Shown here: positions 1-5,410 of the stretch, one piece after another
Layout of the letters: each line of letters opens with the position of its first letter
Position numbering within the stretch: the first letter of the stretch is position 1
Assembly: GCA_020427905.1 (NCBI GenBank)
Contig: JAGQNU010000109.1
Span: forward strand, 1-9,787
DNA: 9,787 nt
Source: Candidatus Saccharimonadota bacterium
Lineage (GTDB): Bacteria; Patescibacteriota; Saccharimonadia; Saccharimonadales; UBA7683
Reading direction: 5' to 3'
Notes under the pieces: generated by a model
The model's database searches: none
What the model saw: only the letters and a program-made list of their open reading frames with translations
Told to the model about the DNA's origin: nothing
Made by a program: the position numbers and the translations under genes

Positions 1-2
1 TC

Positions 3-1409
3 AGGAGTTATATCATCTCTAAGCGACAAACTATCGTACGTCTTGATGCAGTATATCCAGAATTTAAAAAGCATTTTGACAGTCTCGTGAGCGAGCAGCA
101 GACCCAGGAGGAGATCGACACCTTCTATACCGGTATTGTTGAGTCACTCGGCTTCTATAAATTACTCAAGCTCAGTAGCACCGATACATTTGAAGGAGTC
201 TACAAGAGTATTAGTGACACAATCTTTAAAATGCGCTATCTACAGATAGATCTCTACATACCGTTTGCTATGAATGTGCTTCGTTATCATAAAGAAGGTG
301 GTATTTCTGACGAAGAGTTGGTCGAGGTGTTTAAGCTGATTGAGACATACTTCTCTCGCCGTATTGTTGCCGGGATCGCCACAACTAGCGTTGACCGCTA
401 CCTGGCATCACTTCATAAAGAGATACGCACATTCCAGAAGGCTGATACGGAGGCTCGATACGTTGATGTCTTAAGTTACATTATGCTTAATCGCGTCGGA
501 CAGACTCGCATGCCAGACGATACCGAGTATGAAAACGCAATACGTAACCGCGAGGCGTATTATCAACGTAACTCGTTCTTGATATATGTACTGACTGCCG
601 CCGAGAGAAAGACTAAAGATGCAGTACATACGCTAAAACAGATATCTAGCGGGCTTCGATTATCGGTGGAACATGTTATGCCTCAGTCTCTCACGAGTCG
701 GGAGTGGCAAGAGATGCTTGGCGATGAGTATGAACGTATCCACAAAGATTATCTTCATACGCTGGCAAACCTTACGCTAACAGGCTATAACTCTGAGTAC
801 TCCAATAGGTCATTTTTAGATAAGATGCATTTGAAGGTGAAAGATAAAAAGACGGGAGACGTACAGCAGGTTGGTTTTGCGGACAGTACCTTACCGATAA
901 ATGCCTGGATTGCACGCAGAGAGACATGGGATGAGCAAACGCTTAAGGAACGTCAGAATTGGTGGGTAGAAAGACTCTCTGAAACGTGGCCGCTGCCCAC
1001 TACGAGCTATGAGCCAGTCGAGAAGGATACCTCAATCAACCTGCTTGAGGCAGAGGATCTCAAGGGTAGAGAGATCAGATCAATAGAGGTATTTGGTGAG
1101 AAGAGCTCTGTAAGCACCTGGGCTGAGGCATTGGACGTTGTTGTTGAGTCGATCTACAACCGAAACCCTGGCTTTATTGAATCGATTGATCAGGATGATT
1201 GGCTCCCGAAGTACATAAAAAAAGATCAAACTGCTTTCAACATTAGTGCCGAGATACTGGACACAGGCTACTACGTCGACACCGGTAACAACACAAACAC
1301 AAAGCTGCGTATCATAAAGGCACTCGGTAGACTGTTTAATATCCCACTCGAGGACATCAAAGCTGAGCTTACTGTTGAGGCAAATACTGATGTCGAGGCT
1401 GCAGAGTAG
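3..1409 (+). CDS. GmrSD-type DUF262/DUF1524 nuclease, 5'-truncated by window edge
   Basis: The reading frame is open from base 3, so the GTG at 87 is not a real start and the N-terminal DUF262 part, with its NTP-binding DGQQR motif, lies upstream of the window. The visible 468 residues begin in the late DUF262 region (VYPEFKKHFDS). A DUF1524 HNH-like nuclease domain follows: VEHVMPQSL with the catalytic-type His at codon 672-674, then LANLTLTGYNSEYSNRSF starting near base 762. This EHxxPQ plus NLTL...N...F pattern is the family hallmark. The last ~110 residues (ESIYNRNPGFIESI onward) look like a separate C-terminal accessory domain. Known members are type IV restriction enzymes that cut DNA carrying modified cytosines, or broader phage-defence nucleases. 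The actual substrate here is unknown. Stop is TAG. The family call is firm; function is inferred. Confidence 0.88.
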   Translation, partial: RSYIISKRQTIVRLDAVYPEFKKHFDSLVSEQQTQEEIDTFYTGIVESLGFYKLLKLSSTDTFEGVYKSISDTIFKMRYLQIDLYIPFAMNVLRYHKEGGISDEELVEVFKLIETYFSRRIVAGIATTSVDRYLASLHKEIRTFQKADTEARYVDVLSYIMLNRVGQTRMPDDTEYENAIRNREAYYQRNSFLIYVLTAAERKTKDAVHTLKQISSGLRLSVEHVMPQSLTSREWQEMLGDEYERIHKDYLHTLANLTLTGYNSEYSNRSFLDKMHLKVKDKKTGDVQQVGFADSTLPINAWIARRETWDEQTLKERQNWWVERLSETWPLPTTSYEPVEKDTSINLLEAEDLKGREIRSIEVFGEKSSVSTWAEALDVVVESIYNRNPGFIESIDQDDWLPKYIKKDQTAFNISAEILDTGYYVDTGNNTNTKLRIIKALGRLFNIPLEDIKAELTVEANTDVEAAE

Positions 1410-1436
1410 TGCGTTACCTGACGAGGGCGTCACAGA

Positions 1437-2090
1437 ATGGGTGAGATGGGGATCCGGCTGGTATGTATCGATAAGGGGGTGTATCAAGCATTCTTGGTTA
1501 ACAATGAGTATCCCTGTGATTTTGTTGAACTGTTTGTTGCAATCAGTCACCGTGAAGGTGGGCGCTGGTGGTCGTATTTGGGCCGGTGGTGGATCCTCTC
1601 GCCAGTAAAACCTGGAGATAAGGTACACATCGGTGATATGCACCCGTCATCCAAAGACGTTAAGACGAAGATATATATTGACGCAAAGATTCGTAAACCG
1701 ACACGAATAGTTGATTGTTTTGAGGCAACAGTGCCGCCTGCCTCAAAGCTAAAAAAGGCCATTGGTAGCGAGCACTGGATCGATCTAAAGCCACGGGCAG
1801 ATAAGCGTGGTATCAAGAAGTCAATCAAAGACATCCGACTGAATATGAAGGACCGCTATGAGTATGTGAAACAGCGCTATCAGCAAGAGATTGACGGTAT
1901 GAGCCCTGACGAGCGACTCGAGTCGCTAATCACTGATCAACGAGCGGATAATAGCCTGGTGCGTGAGCTGGAGCAGTTTAAGGCACTTGAGGAGGCTGTG
2001 GCAGATGGGGTCGACCCAAAGACAATCAAAGACGCCCGGCACCAATCATATCTAGAGTGGTACATCGAGGACTTCGGTCTCTCGCAGTGA
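1437..2090 (+). CDS. hypothetical protein downstream of the GmrSD-like gene
   Basis: I do not recognise this 217-residue protein. It begins 28 bases after the nuclease gene on the same strand, with a weak purine-rich site (GAGGG at 1423-1427), so co-transcription is likely. The start may instead be the ATG at 1446. The N-terminal third is mixed, with a Trp-rich patch (GGRWWSYLGRWW, residues 41-52). The middle is Lys/Arg-rich (residues ~105-135). The C-terminal ~85 residues are charged and probably helical, with MKDRYEYVKQRYQQEIDGM opening that part. No signal peptide or membrane segment is seen. It ends in TGA, a useful sign that UGA is a stop here. Its place behind a restriction-type nuclease raises the possibility of a defence accessory role, but nothing in the sequence proves this. 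Confidence 0.72.
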   Translation: MGEMGIRLVCIDKGVYQAFLVNNEYPCDFVELFVAISHREGGRWWSYLGRWWILSPVKPGDKVHIGDMHPSSKDVKTKIYIDAKIRKPTRIVDCFEATVPPASKLKKAIGSEHWIDLKPRADKRGIKKSIKDIRLNMKDRYEYVKQRYQQEIDGMSPDERLESLITDQRADNSLVRELEQFKALEEAVADGVDPKTIKDARHQSYLEWYIEDFGLSQ

Positions 2091-2125
2091 TCGCCTATGG
2101 GTCAGGATGATCCATGCCTCGTATT

Positions 2126-2134
2126 TGGTATACT
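2126..2134 (+). promoter_or_regulatory. extended -10 promoter, leaderless start for the winged-helix gene
   Basis: TGG followed by TATACT (2129-2134) forms an extended -10 element. The ATG at 2141 lies 7 bases beyond the last T, where transcription would begin. No convincing -35 is seen. Confidence 0.55.
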
Positions 2135-2140
2135 GGGTAT

Positions 2141-2455
2141 ATGCTTATTTTTGTACATGTACTTTCAATCGCGGCGGTCTATACTGTTGGTGTTTTGACG
2201 GGTGCATATGTGATGCGCTCCATGCAAAAAGAGTTTGAAAAGCGCGGTATCTCGACCGTTCCGACAAAAGGAGATGCTAAAAAGATTCTAAATTTAGCTG
2301 AGAAGCAAGGTAAAATCACGAACGATGACGTCCAGGCACTACTGAAAGTCTCAGATTCAACTGCCCAACGATATCTCAGTACGCTTACACATCAAGGTAG
2401 CCTACACAGACAAGGTAAAACTAAAGATATCCATTACACCCTCATAAAAAGTTAA
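2141..2455 (+). CDS. membrane-anchored winged-helix (DeoR-like HTH) protein
   Basis: A 104-residue protein. Residues 1-25 (starting MLIFVHVLSIAAVYTVGVL) form one hydrophobic segment, followed by a basic/charged linker (RSMQKEFEKRG). Residues ~43-104 form a winged helix-turn-helix: an AKKILNLAEKQGKIT helix, a DDVQALLKVSDSTAQRYLSTL recognition region, then a wing (SLHRQGKTKDIHYTL). This arrangement resembles DeoR/MarR-like DNA-binding domains. The protein likely sits in the membrane with its HTH in the cytoplasm, so it may be a membrane-tethered regulator. I chose the ATG at 2141 over the one at 2114 because an extended -10 box lies inside the region between them and the 2141 start puts the hydrophobic segment at the N-terminus. 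The 2114 start would add nine residues and has a weak AGGA upstream. Target genes are unknown. Confidence 0.75.
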   Translation: MLIFVHVLSIAAVYTVGVLTGAYVMRSMQKEFEKRGISTVPTKGDAKKILNLAEKQGKITNDDVQALLKVSDSTAQRYLSTLTHQGSLHRQGKTKDIHYTLIKS

Positions 2456-2480
2456 TCGGGTCATCCCAAATGACCCGATT
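2454..2480. terminator. bidirectional hairpin terminator between convergent genes
   Basis: A perfect inverted repeat, AATCGGGTCAT / ATGACCCGATT, has an 11-bp stem (2454-2464 with 2470-2480) and a 5-base loop CCCAA. It begins inside the TAA stop of the upstream plus-strand gene and lies 22 bases from the end of the minus-strand gene. On the minus strand it is followed by TTAACTTTTT-like sequence, which makes it the better intrinsic terminator in that direction. Confidence 0.8.
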
Positions 2481-2502
2481 CCTCAGATGAGATTACTAGT
2501 GT

Positions 2503-2994
2503 TTAGGACATGTCGCGCTGTGTGTGGACATGTTCACAAGCTTCACCACTAGGAACAGCATCACTCACACAGACTGTTACGACAACTTGATGCCCCGCTT
2601 TACTTGCACGCATTTTGAGGGGGCCGTTACCACAACGGTCCAGAAGCTCTTGTAGTTGTTCTTTCTTGTTCTCTACATCAACGTCATGCTGTTCGACAGA
2701 ATTTGATGCAAGGGTTTGAAGAGCAGCTTGAAATTCCTCAACAGAGTGGATGTGTTGCCCCATGAAACGGATTGAACCTGTTACGTCACCACCATTAAGC
2801 TTATCTATATTTGTAAATAAGTCTCCGAGGCCAGTCTCAAGTATATCTTTTGGTATATCCATAGCTCGCTCTGCGACAGTGTTTGCTGCGTCTTCAGCGA
2901 CCTCTACTGCTTTTTGTAAGTGAATTGCGTTTGGACACGTTGCGCACGCACCGAGCTCAAACTCTGGTAATACCTCAAAATCTTCGACTGCCAT
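2503..2994 (-). CDS. hypothetical protein with N-terminal CxxC
   Basis: I do not recognise this 163-residue protein. It has a Cys pair near the N-terminus (GACATCPNAI, C17 and C20), a long helical middle (AVEVAEDAANTVAERAMDI and a later ENKKEQLQELLDRCGNG stretch) and further Cys residues near the C-terminus (TVCVSD and ACEHVH). No signal peptide or membrane segment is present, so it is probably cytosolic; the Cys residues could bind a metal or a cluster, but this is a guess. The start at 2994 was preferred over the longer frame from 3048 because a TATAAT box at 3004-3009 lies within the extension. Only 9 bases separate that box from the ATG, and no Shine-Dalgarno is present, so the mRNA is probably almost leaderless. 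It shares a divergent promoter region with the 55-residue gene. Confidence 0.78.
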   Translation of the reverse strand: MAVEDFEVLPEFELGACATCPNAIHLQKAVEVAEDAANTVAERAMDIPKDILETGLGDLFTNIDKLNGGDVTGSIRFMGQHIHSVEEFQAALQTLASNSVEQHDVDVENKKEQLQELLDRCGNGPLKMRASKAGHQVVVTVCVSDAVPSGEACEHVHTQRDMS

Positions 2995-3003
2995 AATACC
3001 ATA

Positions 3004-3032
3004 ATTATACACTAAAGTAGCGTAAACAACAA
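3004..3032 (-). promoter_or_regulatory. sigma70-like promoter for the CxxC protein gene
   Basis: On the minus strand, TTGTTG (3032-3027), a 17-base spacer and a perfect TATAAT (3009-3004). The ATG at 2994 follows after 9 bases. Confidence 0.65.
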
Positions 3033-3052
3033 CATAATACCGTGACACCTTA

Positions 3053-3080
3053 TAGACAAAATTATGAAAAGTGATAAAAT
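3053..3080 (+). promoter_or_regulatory. sigma70-like promoter for the 55-residue gene
   Basis: TAGACA (3053-3058), a 16-base spacer and TAAAAT (3075-3080), with TGA just before the -10 giving an extended element. The ATG at 3090 is 9 bases downstream and has no Shine-Dalgarno. A second -10-like GATACT at 3082-3087 is too close to the start codon to serve it. Confidence 0.55.
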
Positions 3081-3089
3081 TGATACTCT

Positions 3090-3257
3090 ATGTTTGAATT
3101 TTCACCACAAACTACTGATGATGAGCAGGATTCTACCCCTGTCACGCCTTCGCTTTATGGCTCGCACACTGAGCAGGTACCGTACGTGATAACAGATGCA
3201 TCACAGCACGAGGTGCAAGGGTCTGATCGCGAGCAATTTCACCAATTTGAGGGCTAG
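3090..3257 (+). CDS. small acidic, lysine-free protein (55 aa), candidate disordered peptide
   Basis: The short frame runs from the ATG at 3090 to the TAG at 3255. The product begins MFEFSPQTTDDEQDSTPV and ends DREQFHQFEG. It has 11 Asp/Glu, one Arg, no Lys and no Cys, is rich in Gln, Ser and Thr, and probably has little stable fold. A promoter with good -35 and -10 boxes sits at leaderless distance, which is the main reason to believe it is a gene. It runs convergently towards the PafA/Dop-family gene, ending 41 bases before it. Size, acidity and lack of lysine recall the modifier Pup, but Pup ends in Gly-Gly-Gln or Gly-Gly-Glu, while this ends Phe-Glu-Gly. A role as a modifier or partner of the neighbouring enzyme is speculation. 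Confidence 0.5.
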   Translation: MFEFSPQTTDDEQDSTPVTPSLYGSHTEQVPYVITDASQHEVQGSDREQFHQFEG

Positions 3258-3298
3258 CGCCTGTATGCGAGCAATGTCTGGTGTCGGGGTAACCTCCG

Positions 3299-4783
3299 TT
3301 ACTGCTCAAACGTTGCAGTTATACGTTTTAGAATCTCGATGACACTCTCGAGGTTATCTGACTCAAGCTCTGATAGTTCAGTTTGACCAACATCTGGTAG
3401 CCCTATATCAACAGGGTCACCAAAGGCATCTGTTACCTCAAGAGTACCCCAATCACAGACAGTCACATTATGTGTCCGTAGGATTTCACCCCGGATCTTA
3501 GCGCGCGTTGTTTGCGGTGGTTTCAGGGTAGCGCGGGTCACATCAGAGTCACGGACCGTATTAGCGAGCAGGTGTTTTTTGCGTAGCAAGTAACCACTAC
3601 CCTCACGAACGTCACGTACTATACCAGCATCACCGGTGATCTGATACAAGTCGTAGCGGAGGTCAGTGGCCTCAGCATAGACATCGGTTGGTGTTCGATG
3701 TATACCAAAATGAGAGTCCTTTTTGAGCGAGCGGCGGATAAGTGCAATCTTTGCCGCCCAATCAGCTCGGTCACCAAGGATCTCAATCTCCTGCTCACCT
3801 CTGGTAACTGCTTTAAAGTCATCGCAAAACTTGTAAAGTTCAAGTGCGGCTTTGTAGTACTCATCCGGGATTTCAGCCTAAGTCTCGAGCGGAAGCGTGT
3901 CAAGAAACAGCTCCGCGAGCCTGTGCTGAAAGTCGATAGCATCTAAATGAAAATCGTTAAAGTCTGGGTCTCCATCTGCTGTTAGCCTCAAACGGTTAGT
4001 ATGTCTGGCGTATGAAAGAGCTGCGTCGTCGTTCCAAATAAGCGGTTCATCGAGCCCAGTAGCAGTCAAGGCATGGACAAGTGCCACGCCGGCAATGCGC
4101 TGGTGCGTTGCCCAATCAGAGATGTTGACGTCACTACATCGTACCTCAAAACGTGGTGTACCTTCAGTGCCGGAGAGTCTGAACATACTGCCCGCATAAC
4201 CGTACGCCTCTATCTCCTTAAGTCCACCGACTTTTTGAGCAAACTCAAAACGATCTGCTGTTACCATTCCTGCACCCGTGACAACAGAACGCGTTGTAAG
4301 ATGACCCATTATCGCCAAGGTAAACTGACGCCGCAGTACATCGTCATATGCAATTTGATCGATCAGACCGTAGTTGTCATGGCAAGCTTTTCTGTTACCG
4401 TATGGATCACATACTCGTCGTTGCGTGCGAACATGTACCTCTCTACCCAGCTTTTTTGAGGTTCTAGCTGCATAGTCGCGTACGATTTTACGAGTGATCT
4501 CATCATTTGCACGAGAGTAGACAACCGCTTCAGCTGGTGTCCGACACTCCGGTGTTACTACCTCAAGGTTTGTTAAGTGTTTGGACTCGGGACTACGACC
4601 AGGATAAATACGGAAGCCGTTCTCATAAAAAGTATTACAGCTTGTCTCAGCTAGCGGCGCAAATGTTTCTATCTGTCTTACGAGATCATAGGGCTCATCC
4701 ATGCAGCCGCTGTGATCGGTCATGATGCCTTTCTCTTCTTCAACTCCATATGCTCGCGGGAATATAGTATCTGGTGGTTCCAT
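3299..4783 (-). pseudogene. PafA/Dop (Pup ligase/depupylase) family gene interrupted by in-frame TAG
   Basis: Read through one TAG at 3880-3878 (codon 302), this frame encodes 494 residues, a normal size for the family. Family motifs lie on both sides of the stop. Before it: GVEEEKG (13-19, like GIETEYG of PafA with metal-binding glutamates), NGFRIY (55-60), TPEC (77-80), ACHDNYGL (133-140), TRSVVTGAG (164-172) and RFEVRCSDVN (211-220, like RLHVIVGDAN). After it: RADWAAK (339-345), ATDLRYDLYQI (372-382), TTRAKIRG (425-432) and VTVCDWGTLEV (440-450). Known members ligate Pup to lysines or deamidate/remove Pup, using ATP-site chemistry related to glutamine synthetase. The Asp of the RLYLD-type motif, the usual catalytic base, appears replaced (RIYPGR). 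No frameshift is present. It is therefore a recent nonsense allele, a readthrough gene or a sequence error. An AAAGGA site lies 5 bases before the ATG. Confidence 0.82.
3878..4783 (-). CDS. N-terminal portion of the PafA/Dop-family protein as translated to the TAG
   Basis: If the amber codon is obeyed, the product is 301 residues ending DTLPLET. It keeps the N-terminal ATP- and metal-binding motifs of the carboxylate-amine ligase fold but loses the last ~190 residues, including the conserved TTRAKIRG segment. Truncation at this point would probably abolish normal activity. The start is the ATG at 4783, placed 5 bases after AAAGGA (4794-4789); a GTG directly before it (4786) is a less likely start. 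The downstream remainder (3877-3299) has no convincing start or ribosome-binding site of its own, so it is unlikely to be an independent gene. Confidence 0.6.
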   Translation of the reverse strand: MEPPDTIFPRAYGVEEEKGIMTDHSGCMDEPYDLVRQIETFAPLAETSCNTFYENGFRIYPGRSPESKHLTNLEVVTPECRTPAEAVVYSRANDEITRKIVRDYAARTSKKLGREVHVRTQRRVCDPYGNRKACHDNYGLIDQIAYDDVLRRQFTLAIMGHLTTRSVVTGAGMVTADRFEFAQKVGGLKEIEAYGYAGSMFRLSGTEGTPRFEVRCSDVNISDWATHQRIAGVALVHALTATGLDEPLIWNDDAALSYARHTNRLRLTADGDPDFNDFHLDAIDFQHRLAELFLDTLPLET

Positions 4784-4807
4784 CACAGTCCTTTTATCGC
4801 ACTGTAC

Positions 4808-4836
4808 AGTATTCTGGGAACCTTTGCAATATACAA
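4808..4836 (-). promoter_or_regulatory. promoter of the PafA/Dop-family gene
   Basis: On the minus strand, TTGTAT (4836-4831), a 17-base spacer and AATACT (4813-4808). This gives a 5' leader of about 17 bases that contains the AAAGGA ribosome-binding site at 4794-4789. It overlaps the divergent plus-strand promoter. Confidence 0.5.
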
Positions 4837-4851
4837 CGCTTGTGGTATAAT
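4824..4851 (+). promoter_or_regulatory. strong sigma70-like promoter for the structured leader / lipoprotein gene
   Basis: TTGCAA (4824-4829), a 16-base spacer and consensus TATAAT (4846-4851) preceded by TGG (extended -10). It is among the best promoter matches in the window. Transcription should start near 4858, 205 bases before the lipoprotein start. Confidence 0.65.
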
Positions 4852-4857
4852 AATGAC

Positions 4858-5038
4858 ATGGAGCACACGCTCTGGGTGTCGGTTAGCATCAAGTGACTAT
4901 GACACCCACCGAAACAGCACTGCCCAAGGCACCGGTTAAACTTAGACAAAGATCAAGTACCTCCGTGTAAGCAATAAGCAGATCGCACACTAAGGCGATT
5001 ATGTAAAACACTTACGCATGGGGTACTTTTTTGTACCC
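4858..5038 (+). ncRNA. structured leader or small RNA with terminator/antiterminator-like hairpins
   Basis: The stretch from the predicted start site to the lipoprotein gene has no convincing gene but is rich in pairing. Stem 1: TGGGTGTC (4873-4880) with GACACCCA (4901-4908). Stem 2: TGCC (4921-4924) with GGCA (4928-4931). Stem 3: AAGTACC (4955-4961), CGT and GTAAG (4964-4971) with CTTAC (5011-5015), ATG and GGTACTT (5018-5028), enclosing a small ATCGC/GCGAT hairpin (4982-4999) and followed by TTTT. A local hairpin, GGGTAC (5021-5026) / GTACCC (5033-5038), uses the same bases as stem 3, so the two cannot form together. This could be an attenuator ahead of the lipoprotein gene or an independent RNA. 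It matches no known RNA family that I recognise. Confidence 0.38.
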
Positions 5039-5062
5039 ACAAATATGCAGAAAAGGGGAGAA

Positions 5063-5410
5063 ATGAACAGAAATATTTATCCAATGCGCCACAACGTAGT
5101 GAGAAAAATAGCACTCGCAACCGCATTATTGCTCGGTGGAGCAGCGTTGAGCAGTTGCTCCTGGAACGATCTTAATCCATCGGGCTCAGCAACACACTCA
5201 GCAGATTTAGACGCAGGGGCAACACAGGAGATTCTTGCCAACTATCCTGATGCAACCAATATCAAGGTAACGCATGCTGATGACAACCCAAACTACATGT
5301 CGTGGGATCTTGAGGATGGTACACACTGCACTGCGTTTGCATCAATGACCCAGAACAAAGGTCGCACACCAGGTAGCTTAATTAGTGTGCCATATTGTCG
5401 CGAGGCTTAG
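5063..5410 (+). CDS. small lipoprotein
   Basis: A 115-residue secreted lipoprotein. The N-terminus is basic (MRHNVVRK), followed by a hydrophobic core (IALATALLLGGAAL) and a lipobox LSSC with the lipidated Cys at residue 32. The mature part is a Ser/Thr/Asp-rich linker of about 20 residues followed by a compact ~65-residue domain with two cysteines (THCTAF and PYCREA) that could form a disulfide. The domain is not recognised. The ATG at 5063 was chosen for its AAAAGGGGAG site just upstream; a longer frame from 5018 would start inside a hairpin. The gene is probably transcribed from the 4824-4851 promoter through the structured leader. Its TAG stop overlaps the stop codon of the convergent methyltransferase gene. 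Confidence 0.83.
   Translation: MNRNIYPMRHNVVRKIALATALLLGGAALSSCSWNDLNPSGSATHSADLDAGATQEILANYPDATNIKVTHADDNPNYMSWDLEDGTHCTAFASMTQNKGRTPGSLISVPYCREA

Noticed and set aside
87..89. GTG as start of the DUF262/DUF1524 gene
   Set aside because: The same frame is open to the window edge, and the upstream residues (SYIISKRQTIVRLDAVYPEF) fit the DUF262 region, so the gene begins outside the window.
1080..1643. Minus-strand frame of 187 codons opposite the nuclease gene and its downstream neighbour
   Set aside because: It lies antisense to a well-supported gene, has no family motif and no promoter or ribosome-binding site, so it is a shadow frame.
3619..3946. Frames on both strands (107 and 82 codons) around the TAG of the PafA/Dop-family gene, which could suggest a frameshift
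   Set aside because: The upstream and downstream conserved segments are in the same minus-strand frame, interrupted only by one TAG. No frame change is needed.
4712..4939. 75-codon plus-strand frame across the divergent promoter region
   Set aside because: It runs antisense over the start of the PafA/Dop-family gene and straight through both promoters. Its protein has no recognisable features.
5018..5062. Upstream ATG giving the lipoprotein a 15-residue N-terminal extension
   Set aside because: It falls at the base of a hairpin without a ribosome-binding site. The ATG at 5063 has a purine-rich site and gives a normal signal peptide.
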